DNA of 8,928 nucleotides from the NCBI GenBank assembly GCA_027859055.1, contig JAQIBO010000152.1, positions 1 to 8,928 on the forward strand. The letters are read 5' to 3'. A program made the translations under genes and the position numbers. The stretch comes from Spirochaeta sp. Its GTDB lineage: Bacteria > Spirochaetota > Spirochaetia > DSM-27196 > Alkalispirochaetaceae. Each line of letters begins with the position of its first letter. Within the stretch, counting starts at the first letter, position 1. Positions 1 to 6,925 of the stretch are shown in pieces. The notes under the pieces are model-generated. The model was not told the origin of the DNA. It made no database searches and was given only the letters and a program-made list of their open reading frames with translations.

Positions 1-656
1 CGGGCGCGCCCCTCCACTTTCTTGAGGTACAGCGCCGCCGTCAGCGGGTGCACTCCTTTTCCCATCAGCGAACCGCCGCCGGAGTGGGACCAGATGCCGT
101 AAAACGGAGAGTGCGACCCCGAGTGGGATTCCTCACCGTGCATCCACACCACCTGGGCGCCGGTCTTTTCCAGAATCTCGCGTTCTTTTTGAATTGCCGG
201 CGCGTACACCCAGTTCTCGGCGTACAGGATGTTGCCGGAACTCTGTTGTTCCGCCTCCAGCATCCGCGTGATACTTCCCAGCGCCCCGGCGAGCCCGTCG
301 GCTCGCGGAAATCGGCGTCCGTCAAACTCTTTTGCTCCGTCCCCGAAATAGCCGGTAAACGGTTTTTCCACGATGCAACTCTTTCCCGCATCCAGGACCG
401 CCAGCACGATCTCCTCATGGGAGGACGGTGGGGTGCACACGTGGATGACGTCGCACCGGTCGATAAGTTCATTAAGCGTGAAAATCGGTGTGATATCCCG
501 CTCTTGGGCAAAGGCGCTGCAATGCTCTTTCGTCGGCGAAAAGACGCCAACGATCTCCACGTCCGCGGCGTGCACCCGTTCCAGCGCCTCGTAGTGAAAC
601 CGGGCGGCAAATCCCGATCCGGCGATACCGGCAGTGAGTTTCTTTCGTTGTTTCAT
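1..656 (-). CDS. Gfo/Idh/MocA-family NAD(P)-dependent oxidoreductase, C-terminus cut by window edge
   Basis: Only the first 218 residues are in the window; the reading frame is open to the left edge. The N-terminus has a Rossmann dinucleotide-binding fold: a glycine-rich loop GIAGSGFAARF (residues 10-20) follows the first strand, VHVCTPPSSH-like sequence ends the fourth strand (about 71-80), and the family signature Glu-Lys-Pro is at 97-99, whose Lys is usually the catalytic/nicotinamide-contacting residue. The second domain has begun, with AENWVYAPA (146-154) and GGGSLMGKGVHPL (193-205), where His203 is a candidate active-site residue. The ATG at 656 overlaps the tctA stop by one base (TAATG) and has GGAGGG just upstream inside tctA, so translation is probably coupled. 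It is the most downstream operon gene seen here. Family members oxidise or reduce sugars, inositols and sugar acids; the substrate cannot be told. The family call is firm. Confidence 0.88.
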   Translation of the reverse strand, partial: MKQRKKLTAGIAGSGFAARFHYEALERVHAADVEIVGVFSPTKEHCSAFAQERDITPIFTLNELIDRCDVIHVCTPPSSHEEIVLAVLDAGKSCIVEKPFTGYFGDGAKEFDGRRFPRADGLAGALGSITRMLEAEQQSSGNILYAENWVYAPAIQKEREILEKTGAQVVWMHGEESHSGSHSPFYGIWSHSGGGSLMGKGVHPLTAALYLKKVEGRA

Positions 657-2185
657 TATGCCCTCCGACGGACAACAGAGACGATGCCCTGCTTTATTGC
701 GTTGACAAACCGGCGGAACCATTCGGTTTTTCCCACCAGACTGAAGACGATCAGGACGATCAGAACCAGCGAGATCGGCCGCGTGAAAAACGGGACCAGG
801 TCGCCATCGGTGAGGACCAGGGCGCGTCGCAGGTTTTTGTCGAGAATGTCCCCGAGGATGATTCCCAGAATCATCGGCGCGACGGGATAGTCCATCTCCT
901 GCATGATGTACCCGATGACGCCAAAGGCAACCATGATCACCACGTCAAAGGCCCGGGACTCAACCGCGTAAGCACCGATCACGCACAGCACAAACACCAC
1001 CGGCATGAGCCGCGTGCGGGGGATTTCCAGCACCTTCACCAGTGTCCGGACCATCGAAAGCCCGAGGATAAACATCGCCGTTGTGGCCAGGAGGAACATC
1101 GCCACCACCGAATAGACGAATTCCGGGTTCTCAATCATGATAAGCGGACCGGGACGGACCCCGTGGATAAACATCGCGGCGAGGAGCACTGCGGCGGGGG
1201 CTGAACCGGGAATCGCCAGGGCGAGGACCGGAATGATCGCCCCGCCGACCGCGGCGTTGTTGCCCGCCTCGGCGGCCATCAGCCCTTCAATGCTTCCCTT
1301 GCCGAACTTTTCCGACTCTTTACTGGAGCGCCGGGCAAAATCGTAGCTGACCCACGACCCGATATCCTCTCCGACGCCGGGAATTGCCCCGACGAACGTT
1401 CCGATCAACCCGGAACGGATGATCGTCTTCCAGTATTTTGCAAACTCCCGCACCCGCGGAATCACGTGGGTAATTTTCGTCTTGATAACGTCCACGCGGG
1501 TATGTTTCATCATCATGATCACTTCCGCAAATCCAAACGCGCCAACCATAGCGGGAATCAGGCGAATCCCGCCGGAGAGGTCCACAACGCCGAAGGTGAA
1601 GCGCACGTGACCGTGAATACCTTCCATTCCGACCATGGCGACGGTCAGCCCGAGAAAACCGGAAATCCACCCTTTGAGCGGATCTTTCGGCGCCGTCAGG
1701 GTTCCGCGGATTACCACAGCGAATATGGCAAGCCAGAAGAATTCAAACGACTGGAAGCTCAACGCGAAGTTTCCGATAATCGGTGTGAACAACGCCAGCA
1801 TGACCATACCGATGATCGATCCAAAGAACGATCCCGTCGTTGCCAGGCCAATTGCCTGTCCCGCTTTGCCCTGCCGAGCCAGCGGGTGGCCGTCAACGGC
1901 GGTTGCGGCGTTGGCCGGCGTTCCGGGTATATTCAACAGAATAGCGCTTCTGCTGCCGCCGTAGATCGATCCGATATACATACAGATCAGAATAAGTACC
2001 GCATTGCCCGGGTCCATCCGAAAGGTCAGGGTGGTCATGAGGGCGATACCCATCGTGGCTGTGAGCCCGGGCAACATCCCGACGATAATGCCGAGCTGTG
2101 TCGCCCAGAGGACGTCAAACAGGATGCGTATCGTCATGAACTCTGCAATAGCTGTACCGAGCATTTGCAGTCCGTCAAATGACAT
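656..2185 (-). CDS. tctA: Tripartite tricarboxylate transporter large membrane subunit TctA
   Basis: This is the large integral-membrane subunit of a tripartite tricarboxylate transporter, the channel-forming partner of TctB and the binding protein TctC. At 509 residues it has the normal family length and is strongly hydrophobic, with roughly ten to twelve membrane segments. Two internally related family signatures are clear: GIIVGMLPGLTA at residues 32-43 and GTFVGAIPGVGEDIGSW at 262-278, the Pro-Gly loops typical of TctA. GGSRSAILLNIPGTPANAAT (76-95) and the conserved block ending HGVRPGPL (341-348) also match. The ATG at 2185 has AGGAG nine bases upstream, overlapping the tctB stop codon, and the stop overlaps the oxidoreductase start by one base, so the three genes are almost certainly co-transcribed. 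The transported acid is unknown: this family moves citrate, other carboxylates and aromatic acids. Confidence 0.95.
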   Translation of the reverse strand: MSFDGLQMLGTAIAEFMTIRILFDVLWATQLGIIVGMLPGLTATMGIALMTTLTFRMDPGNAVLILICMYIGSIYGGSRSAILLNIPGTPANAATAVDGHPLARQGKAGQAIGLATTGSFFGSIIGMVMLALFTPIIGNFALSFQSFEFFWLAIFAVVIRGTLTAPKDPLKGWISGFLGLTVAMVGMEGIHGHVRFTFGVVDLSGGIRLIPAMVGAFGFAEVIMMMKHTRVDVIKTKITHVIPRVREFAKYWKTIIRSGLIGTFVGAIPGVGEDIGSWVSYDFARRSSKESEKFGKGSIEGLMAAEAGNNAAVGGAIIPVLALAIPGSAPAAVLLAAMFIHGVRPGPLIMIENPEFVYSVVAMFLLATTAMFILGLSMVRTLVKVLEIPRTRLMPVVFVLCVIGAYAVESRAFDVVIMVAFGVIGYIMQEMDYPVAPMILGIILGDILDKNLRRALVLTDGDLVPFFTRPISLVLIVLIVFSLVGKTEWFRRFVNAIKQGIVSVVRRRA

Positions 2186-2197
2186 AGCGTGTAACTC

Positions 2198-2719
2198 CTA
2201 GGGAAGTCGAACGAGAAAGACGTAGCGAAACACGACGGAAACGATCGCGGCTGCGAGCACCGCTTCGATCCCGGCTGTCACAAGATGCCGTGTGCGCCCG
2301 TGAGTCCGCATGTGCGGTGGATACTCAAATATGGCGATAAACACAAAGACAAACAGAAACGTGGAGGCGGGATACCACAACTGCCCGATCAGCCCCAACG
2401 CGTAGGCCAGGCAGACTGACAGCGTGACAAGGACGCGCCGGACCTGCGGCAACGCGGCAATTTCGCCCATTCGTTGTTTGGTAAGGTCCAGGGAATACCC
2501 GCGACGCATTATTGCCCGGCCCAATAGCATGCCGCTCATGATAACAATGGCGGCGCCCAACAAGGCGGGAACCAGCCCCGGTATGGTGTACGGATTGATA
2601 TTGCGGTGCTCCAGGCGCGGCATCCGAACAGACAACACGACGATCATAATACCGAACGCCAGCAAACCGAGAGATGTCAGAAAATCAGCTTTGTGCATGC
2701 CCTGTGGCGACGCTGCCAT
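2198..2719 (-). CDS. tctB: Tripartite tricarboxylate transporter small membrane subunit TctB
   Basis: This is the small, poorly conserved membrane subunit of the TctABC transporter. The 173 residues include hydrophobic segments at about 11-32, 46-68, 96-114, 116-132 and 146-168, and the PGLVPALLG loop (47-55) usual in the family. Identification rests on size, topology and position between tctC and tctA. I chose the ATG at 2719, which has GGAGGAG at 2722-2728 directly upstream. An in-frame start 14 codons earlier would add a polar, non-conserved stretch and lacks such a site; Met8 is a weaker alternative. The stop codon lies inside the ribosome-binding site of tctA, 12 bases before its start. 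The 107 bases between tctC and tctB carry a strong stem-loop that may set the ratio of binding protein to membrane subunits. Confidence 0.88.
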   Translation of the reverse strand: MAASPQGMHKADFLTSLGLLAFGIMIVVLSVRMPRLEHRNINPYTIPGLVPALLGAAIVIMSGMLLGRAIMRRGYSLDLTKQRMGEIAALPQVRRVLVTLSVCLAYALGLIGQLWYPASTFLFVFVFIAIFEYPPHMRTHGRTRHLVTAGIEAVLAAAIVSVVFRYVFLVRLP

Positions 2720-2770
2720 AGCTCCTCCGTTACATGGAAACCGTTGTAAAAACGTGTGCAAATAATGAGC

Positions 2771-2799
2771 GGTGGCACCGCCTGAACAGCGGTGCCACC
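2771..2799 (-). promoter_or_regulatory. Perfect 11-bp stem-loop between tctC and tctB
   Basis: GGTGGCACCGC at 2771-2781 and its exact reverse complement GCGGTGCCACC at 2789-2799 flank a 7-base loop. The hairpin begins 27 bases after the tctC stop. In the direction of transcription it is followed by GCTCATTATTTGC and only later by a run of five T, so it is not a classical intrinsic terminator. Stem-loops after the binding-protein gene of transporter operons often protect the upstream mRNA or let only part of transcription through, giving more binding protein than permease. That role is inferred here. Confidence 0.7.
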
Positions 2800-2826
2800 A
2801 TCGTTCTTTCTAAAGCCCTTATCGCC

Positions 2827-3855
2827 TTATGGTCGGGGAATTCCCGCGTCAGCGGGGCTCATCACCGTGTCGCCCGCTTCGTGCTTCAACCACGCGTCGA
2901 TCTGCACCATCGGGAAGGACTTGCGAACCGCTTCCTCGCCGTATGCCGGATCGAAGACAACGGCGTTTTCGCGTGCCCACGTCCGCAGCGTTTCCGAGGT
3001 CATCACGTCGCGTTCCCAGATCGCATCAAGCGTTTCGATAACCTCTGCCGGCACCCCTTTGGGAACGAAGATACCAAAGTAGATCGGCGCTGCCTCAAAT
3101 TCGGGGATCCAGTCGGTGATCGGCGGAACCGGCTCATCGACGCCTTCCAGCTCGAGCGCCTTGTCGGTCAGCACGACAAGCGGCCGCAACCGACCGGCGC
3201 TGATCATATCCACCTGCTCTACCGACAACTGCGGTACCGCGTCGGCTTCACCACCAACTGTTGCCGTTACCGCCGGGGCACCACCGTCGTAGGTAACGTG
3301 GCGGTACTCGATGTCGACGTAGGTTCCGAGAAGTTCCATCGCGGTGTGACCGGCGGAGTTCACTCCAGCGGTTGCAACCCGGATATCGCCGGCGCCATTC
3401 TCGAGTTCATCAAGCAGATCGTCAAACGTCTGGTACGGTGAATCGGTCCGGACGGAAATCACGTTGGGCATCGCCACGTTCAAATAGAGGTGCCAGTCGT
3501 CGATACTTGTGTCGAGCAGGCCCATTATTCCGTATACACCGAGGTCTTTCACCGCCCCGGCGGTCCAGGTGTACCCGTCACGGGGCGCGTCCAGTGCCGC
3601 TTTCGTTCCCAGCGAACCTGACGCGCCGCCCTGGTTCACGACAACGATACTCGTCCCGAGCTGTTCTTCCACGATCCCTGCGGTTGTCCGGGCGGATCGG
3701 TCGGTTGAACCACCGGCGCCCCACGGAACAATCAAATTGATCGGCCGATCGGGATCCCACGGGAACTCGGAGCCTTCGGCTTCTTCAACCCCACTTGCAA
3801 ACACCGCGCTTGCTGCAATCAGCAGAACAAGCAACACACCAATAAGTCGTCTCAT
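2827..3855 (-). CDS. tctC: Tripartite tricarboxylate transporter substrate-binding protein TctC (Bug family)
   Basis: This is the extracytoplasmic solute receptor of the TctABC system, 342 residues, normal for the family. Residues 1-20 form a signal peptide: MRR, a hydrophobic core, then a likely signal peptidase I site after VFA; there is no lipobox Cys. The mature protein opens with family landmarks: INLIVPWGAGGSTDRSAR (39-56), equivalent to the Bug-family Pro-x-x-x-Gly-Gly-x-x-Asp ligand loop, then VVVNQGGASGSLGT (71-84), then RDGYTW (92-97). These regions clamp the carboxylate of the ligand in known members. The ATG at 3855 has AGGAGGT five bases upstream, one of the best ribosome-binding sites in the window, which fits a highly made receptor. 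It lies 48 bases downstream of the enolase-superfamily gene. The ligand cannot be predicted from sequence. Confidence 0.94.
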   Translation of the reverse strand: MRRLIGVLLVLLIAASAVFASGVEEAEGSEFPWDPDRPINLIVPWGAGGSTDRSARTTAGIVEEQLGTSIVVVNQGGASGSLGTKAALDAPRDGYTWTAGAVKDLGVYGIMGLLDTSIDDWHLYLNVAMPNVISVRTDSPYQTFDDLLDELENGAGDIRVATAGVNSAGHTAMELLGTYVDIEYRHVTYDGGAPAVTATVGGEADAVPQLSVEQVDMISAGRLRPLVVLTDKALELEGVDEPVPPITDWIPEFEAAPIYFGIFVPKGVPAEVIETLDAIWERDVMTSETLRTWARENAVVFDPAYGEEAVRKSFPMVQIDAWLKHEAGDTVMSPADAGIPRP

Positions 3856-3903
3856 ATGATACCTCCTGTTGTATCTGACGCTCCATATTGAATCGGGTCC
3901 CCT

Positions 3904-5367
3904 TCACGCAACGCGCTCGGGAAGCTCCCGTTTCATCTCCTCTAATCGATATCCGAACCCGGGCCCACGCAACGTGGAAATGTCCAGAGTGCCGTTGCTG
4001 CGGCGAAACGCGCCGGGGTGTACCTGGGCCTCCGCCTCGGATGCGTGTGGATAAAACTGCATCGAATTTGACTCGACGCCGCACAGAGTCGGTACCCGCG
4101 CGGCAAATGCAAGATGGGTGAGCTGAGCCAGCATCGGATTGGTCAGGTCCTGTACCATGACCGGCATCCGGTGTTGCCGGGCCCAACACAGGCTGAGCAA
4201 CGCCCCGGTCAACGTCTTGCACGTCTTGAGGGCAACGCCGGTCCACCCGGCCTCTTTACCCCAGACCAGATCGCTCCAGTTCTCTGCCGACTCGTCCATG
4301 AACACCGGTTTTCTCTCTGACAAAGAGCGTACCGCAACCGCATCACGAGCGGCGCGGGCGTTCAGCGGTTCCTCCACATACATCAGTCGTTCAAAAAACG
4401 CGGGGACGGAGGACTCGATCGCGTCGAACAGGTTGTGCGTGTAGTCGGCGCTGACCGGTGTTCGATTCAGGTCGAGGGAAAAGCCGCGCACCGTCCCGGA
4501 ACTGTTCTTGCCACGGGCGTCACACCCGACGGGGCCGACTGTCACCGCGTGCACGACGTCATGGATTCGCTGAATATCCGCATCGAGGTCCTGGCCGCGA
4601 AGCTTGATTTTGAGGTACTCCACGCCATCCCGCTGAACCCATTCCTGAAGTGATAACGGCGGGATCGCCCCTCCGGCGGGTGCGCCGTGCATGGCGTGCG
4701 CAGCGTGACGACCAGGGCCGCCCGTTCCCGCCAGGACCGCATCTTCGCATCCCACCAGATGCCATACCCGTTGCCGGGTCACCGCGGGTGAGACCAGATA
4801 GTCTGCGGGATATCGGCCGGAAAACGGCGCCTCCGTCCCTGCGTCAAAATGGTATGCCAGGTCGTGGTTCATCCATTTTTCGGTCAGGGTGTCAAACGCT
4901 CCAACAGCGTGTACACGGCCGAACGCGTCGTACAACGCCAGATCAAATGCAGAGAGGCAGACACGGAACGCGAGCGACGGAATAGCTCGCGTCTCGTCGC
5001 CCCATATTTTGCGACAGTCGTCCAGACACGCGTCGGATTCTTCGCTCAGGAAGCGCATTGTGATCTCGGCGGGGTGGCCAGTTTCGGAAAACGCAGCGAA
5101 TCGGCGGGCGATTGCAATTGACAGATCCTGCATCCAGGCGTCCCGCGGTGCTGAGGAGTCCGCGCACGGCCACGCCCAGCCGGCGTTTAACGGGACCTCT
5201 CCCCAGCCGGTTGCATACGCCCCCTCGCGAGTGGAGACGGTCACGGAAACCCGGGCGCAGGTGACCGATTCTACTGTCTGGTCACCGAAACCGAGTGGGT
5301 GCTCGCACTGAACCGGAAGGAAAAAGAGTGCAGTATCTGTGATGGTGATATCTGAACTTCGATTCAT
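3904..5367 (-). CDS. Enolase-superfamily protein (mandelate racemase/muconate lactonizing enzyme type)
   Basis: Proteins of this superfamily abstract a proton next to a carboxylate to racemise, dehydrate or lactonise acids, using a Mg-binding TIM barrel. The barrel half shows the expected order: Lys-x-Lys base motif YLKIKLRG (251-258), metal ligands Asp299 (SLDLNRTP), Glu332 (YVEEPL) and Asp358 (FMDES), and a second lysine at 381 (GVALKTCK), placing it nearer the muconate lactonizing/dipeptide epimerase layout than mandelate racemase. Length is 487 residues against a usual 350-400; the extra sequence is mainly at about 165-245, between capping domain and barrel. I chose ATG 5367: the alternative TTG at 5385 coincides with the predicted transcription start. 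The 5' leader would be only about 17 bases with no clear Shine-Dalgarno. First gene of the operon, so its substrate is probably what TctC binds. Confidence 0.85.
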   Translation of the reverse strand: MNRSSDITITDTALFFLPVQCEHPLGFGDQTVESVTCARVSVTVSTREGAYATGWGEVPLNAGWAWPCADSSAPRDAWMQDLSIAIARRFAAFSETGHPAEITMRFLSEESDACLDDCRKIWGDETRAIPSLAFRVCLSAFDLALYDAFGRVHAVGAFDTLTEKWMNHDLAYHFDAGTEAPFSGRYPADYLVSPAVTRQRVWHLVGCEDAVLAGTGGPGRHAAHAMHGAPAGGAIPPLSLQEWVQRDGVEYLKIKLRGQDLDADIQRIHDVVHAVTVGPVGCDARGKNSSGTVRGFSLDLNRTPVSADYTHNLFDAIESSVPAFFERLMYVEEPLNARAARDAVAVRSLSERKPVFMDESAENWSDLVWGKEAGWTGVALKTCKTLTGALLSLCWARQHRMPVMVQDLTNPMLAQLTHLAFAARVPTLCGVESNSMQFYPHASEAEAQVHPGAFRRSNGTLDISTLRGPGFGYRLEEMKRELPERVA

Positions 5368-5390
5368 AGACGTATTGCCGGACAAAATTC

Positions 5391-5419
5391 AGTGTAGACT
5401 CGGGCCCGGACTTTGTCAA
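5391..5419 (-). promoter_or_regulatory. Predicted sigma-70 type promoter of the leftward operon
   Basis: Read on the minus strand there is a perfect -35 box TTGACA (5419 to 5414), a 17-base spacer and a -10 box TACACT (5396 to 5391). Transcription would start near 5384, about 17 bases before the ATG at 5367. The -35 box lies inside the inverted-repeat operator. Confidence 0.68.
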
Positions 5420-5433
5420 ATAAAAAGACAAAG
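5411..5433. promoter_or_regulatory. Inverted-repeat operator, probably for the divergent ROK repressor
   Basis: CTTTGTC at 5411-5417 and its perfect reverse complement GACAAAG at 5427-5433 are separated by nine A/T bases. The half-site TTTGT/ACAAA and the AT-rich centre resemble known operators of ROK repressors such as XylR. It covers the -35 box of the leftward promoter, so binding would block RNA polymerase, and it lies about 85 bases upstream of the nearer ROK promoter. A possible extra half-site GACAAAA is at 5381-5387, near the predicted start of transcription. Binding by the ROK protein is inferred from position. Confidence 0.68.
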
Positions 5434-5516
5434 ATTGTTCAAGACCGGCTTTTCGGGCATATTATCCTGGTTTGGATGCCAATTATGGGATTCTCAGGGG
5501 CTACTAACGCTATCTA

Positions 5517-5545
5517 TTGAACGAAGTCCCGGTTGGTCCTATACT
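5517..5545 (+). promoter_or_regulatory. Predicted promoter of the ROK regulator gene
   Basis: TTGAAC at 5517-5522, a 17-base spacer and TATACT at 5540-5545 make a good -35/-10 pair. The start of transcription would fall at about 5551-5553, at or beside the GTG taken as the ROK start codon. A second, weaker candidate is TATTAT at 5460-5465 with TTGTTC at 5435-5440 (19-base spacer), which would give a leader of about 80 bases. Confidence 0.5.
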
Positions 5546-5552
5546 TCCTACT

Positions 5553-6788
5553 GTGATTCACCGTCCAACGAAAGAACGTCCAAACTCCGCATCCCGCGAT
5601 GTAACGCGCTCGCGGGTATTTGAAGTTCTCTCTGTCTACGATCGGATTTCGCGCCCTCGTATCGCCGAGATCACCGGGCTGAGTCGTGCGACGATCTCCG
5701 TCATCGTCGACGAGATGCTGGAGTCAGGTCTTGTGACGCAATCGGGTTCTGGAAGCTCCAGTGGCGGCAGACCACCCACGATCCTGCAATTCTGTCCGTC
5801 CGCGGCATATGCTATCGGCGCGAGCCTCTACGATGACAATTGGCGGATCGTCGCCACCGATCTGTCATCGCAGGTCGTCGCCCATGAGTTTGAGGCGATA
5901 CCGGACCGATCCGCAGATACGGCGATCGACGCCCTTGTGCGGGGAATGGACCGGCTGAGAAACCGTCTGGATCCGTCCCGGGTGCTCCCGGTCGTCGGAA
6001 TCGGTCCGCCGGGATTGGTCGACATGGACCACGGTATCGTGAAAAGCGCGGTGGACCTCGGTTGGAAAGAAGTAGCGATCGGACCGGAGATCGAACGGCG
6101 TACAGGTCTTCACGCGCTCGTGGCAAACCGGAGCAAGGCGGGAGCGTTGGCGGTATTGTGGCGCGTTGCAAAGCCGGAAACCACGAATCTTGTCTACGTT
6201 TCGATTGGAACAGGGGTGGCGGCGGGAATCATTCTTGATCGAGAGCTGTTCGTCGGCACCAATTCGTCCGCCGGAGAACTCGGACACATGACGATCATCC
6301 CTGACGGTCCGTTGTGTGAGTGCGGCAATCGCGGCTGTCTGCAGCAACTAGTGTCAGAACAGGCGATCGGAAACGCCGCACGGCTTGCGTTGCGCCATCG
6401 CCCCGAGGGACAGCTCTACGAGGCTCACGAACACCACCCGGAACTTCTCACCGCGTTCGATGTTCTGGATGCGGCGGAACAAGGTGATCCCGTGGCGGTT
6501 TCGGTGATCGAAGAGGTCGCGGAATACCTGGCGATCGCCGTCGGCAACCTGGTGAACCTGCTCAATCCGCAAATTGTCGTCCTCGGTGGACCGATAGCGG
6601 AGGCAAGCCCCAAACTGATCGAGAGCGTTGCGTCTTTCGTACGGCGACATGCGATGGCGTACCCGCTATCGGCAGCCCGTATTATCGGTAATACCCTGGG
6701 ACCGGAGACCGGCGCGATCGGCGCTGCGGTTCTGGTACTGCAACATTCGGACCGTCTCTACTTCGAACTGCCGGCCTGGACGAAATAG
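5553..6788 (+). CDS. ROK-family transcriptional repressor
   Basis: This is a sugar-responsive DNA-binding regulator of 411 residues. Residues about 20-62 form the winged helix-turn-helix (RISRPRIAEITGLSRATIS, then VDEMLESGLV), and GGRPPTIL (71-78) is the linker typical of ROK repressors. The kinase-like part has VVGIGPPGLVD (147-157), SIGTGVAAGI (217-226) and the ROK signature GELGHMTI (241-248) followed by CECGNRGC (255-262), which with His245 makes the usual zinc site. Where ROK kinases have Asn-Asp, this protein has Asn192-Arg193, so it should sense a ligand without phosphorylating it. Starts available are GTG 5553 or TTG 5517. I prefer GTG because TTG 5517 falls on the predicted -35 box and the helix-turn-helix begins soon after; neither has a convincing Shine-Dalgarno. 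It is divergent from the transporter operon and probably its repressor. Confidence 0.92.
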   Translation: MIHRPTKERPNSASRDVTRSRVFEVLSVYDRISRPRIAEITGLSRATISVIVDEMLESGLVTQSGSGSSSGGRPPTILQFCPSAAYAIGASLYDDNWRIVATDLSSQVVAHEFEAIPDRSADTAIDALVRGMDRLRNRLDPSRVLPVVGIGPPGLVDMDHGIVKSAVDLGWKEVAIGPEIERRTGLHALVANRSKAGALAVLWRVAKPETTNLVYVSIGTGVAAGIILDRELFVGTNSSAGELGHMTIIPDGPLCECGNRGCLQQLVSEQAIGNAARLALRHRPEGQLYEAHEHHPELLTAFDVLDAAEQGDPVAVSVIEEVAEYLAIAVGNLVNLLNPQIVVLGGPIAEASPKLIESVASFVRRHAMAYPLSAARIIGNTLGPETGAIGAAVLVLQHSDRLYFELPAWTK

Positions 6789-6800
6789 GGGGACGGAGGA
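6789..6800 (+). repeat. GGGGACGGAGGA motif copy directly after the ROK stop
   Basis: An exact copy of a 12-base motif that recurs at 6844, 7878 and (inside a gene) 4402, with shorter forms at 7809, 7849, 8886 and 4830. It abuts the ROK stop codon. It opens a 137-base space between the convergent ROK and isomerase genes; no intrinsic terminator with a T-run is visible there. Confidence 0.75.
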
Positions 6801-6843
6801 CGCGGAGGCAGGAGGATTGAAACACGCGGCTCACGGATAGTGA

Positions 6844-6899
6844 GGGGACGGAGGACATGGCGGTGCAGACACGTGGGACATGGCGGTGCAGACACGTGG
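6844..6899 (+). repeat. GGGGACGGAGGA motif followed by a perfect 23-bp tandem duplication
   Basis: The motif at 6844-6855 runs straight into two head-to-tail copies of a 23-base unit, 6854-6876 and 6877-6899, which are identical. Each unit begins GACATGGCGG and contains the palindrome CACGTG (6870-6875 and 6893-6898). The block lies between the ends of two convergent genes. No reading frame of interest crosses it. Confidence 0.9.
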
Positions 6900-6925
6900 G
6901 AGGGGACCGTTAAGACGAGAATCTT

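Noticed and set aside
48..890. A long plus-strand open frame (280 codons)
   Set aside because: It is antisense to the oxidoreductase and tctA frames, which have clear family motifs and ribosome-binding sites; its product has no recognisable feature and a composition typical of an antisense shadow.
1466..2182. A 238-codon plus-strand open frame
   Set aside because: It lies fully antisense to the conserved N-terminal part of tctA and its product is rich in His, Arg and Gln with no domain.
2771..2799. The tctC-tctB hairpin as a true intrinsic terminator
   Set aside because: No T-run follows the stem directly in the direction of transcription, and full termination would cut off tctB and tctA.
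2734..3441. A 235-codon plus-strand open frame
   Set aside because: It is antisense to tctC, which has a signal peptide and family motifs; the product is not recognisable.
3785..4246. A minus-strand open frame bridging tctC and the enolase-superfamily gene
   Set aside because: It is out of frame with both genes and crosses their junction; both genes are intact and the product resembles nothing.
5368..5385. TTG start adding six residues to the enolase-superfamily protein
   Set aside because: It coincides with the predicted transcription start and has no ribosome-binding site; the ATG at 5367 is simpler.
6830..6844. CTCAC-GGATA-GTGAG hairpin as terminator of the ROK gene
   Set aside because: The stem is only 5 bp and no T-run follows, so it is too weak to support.
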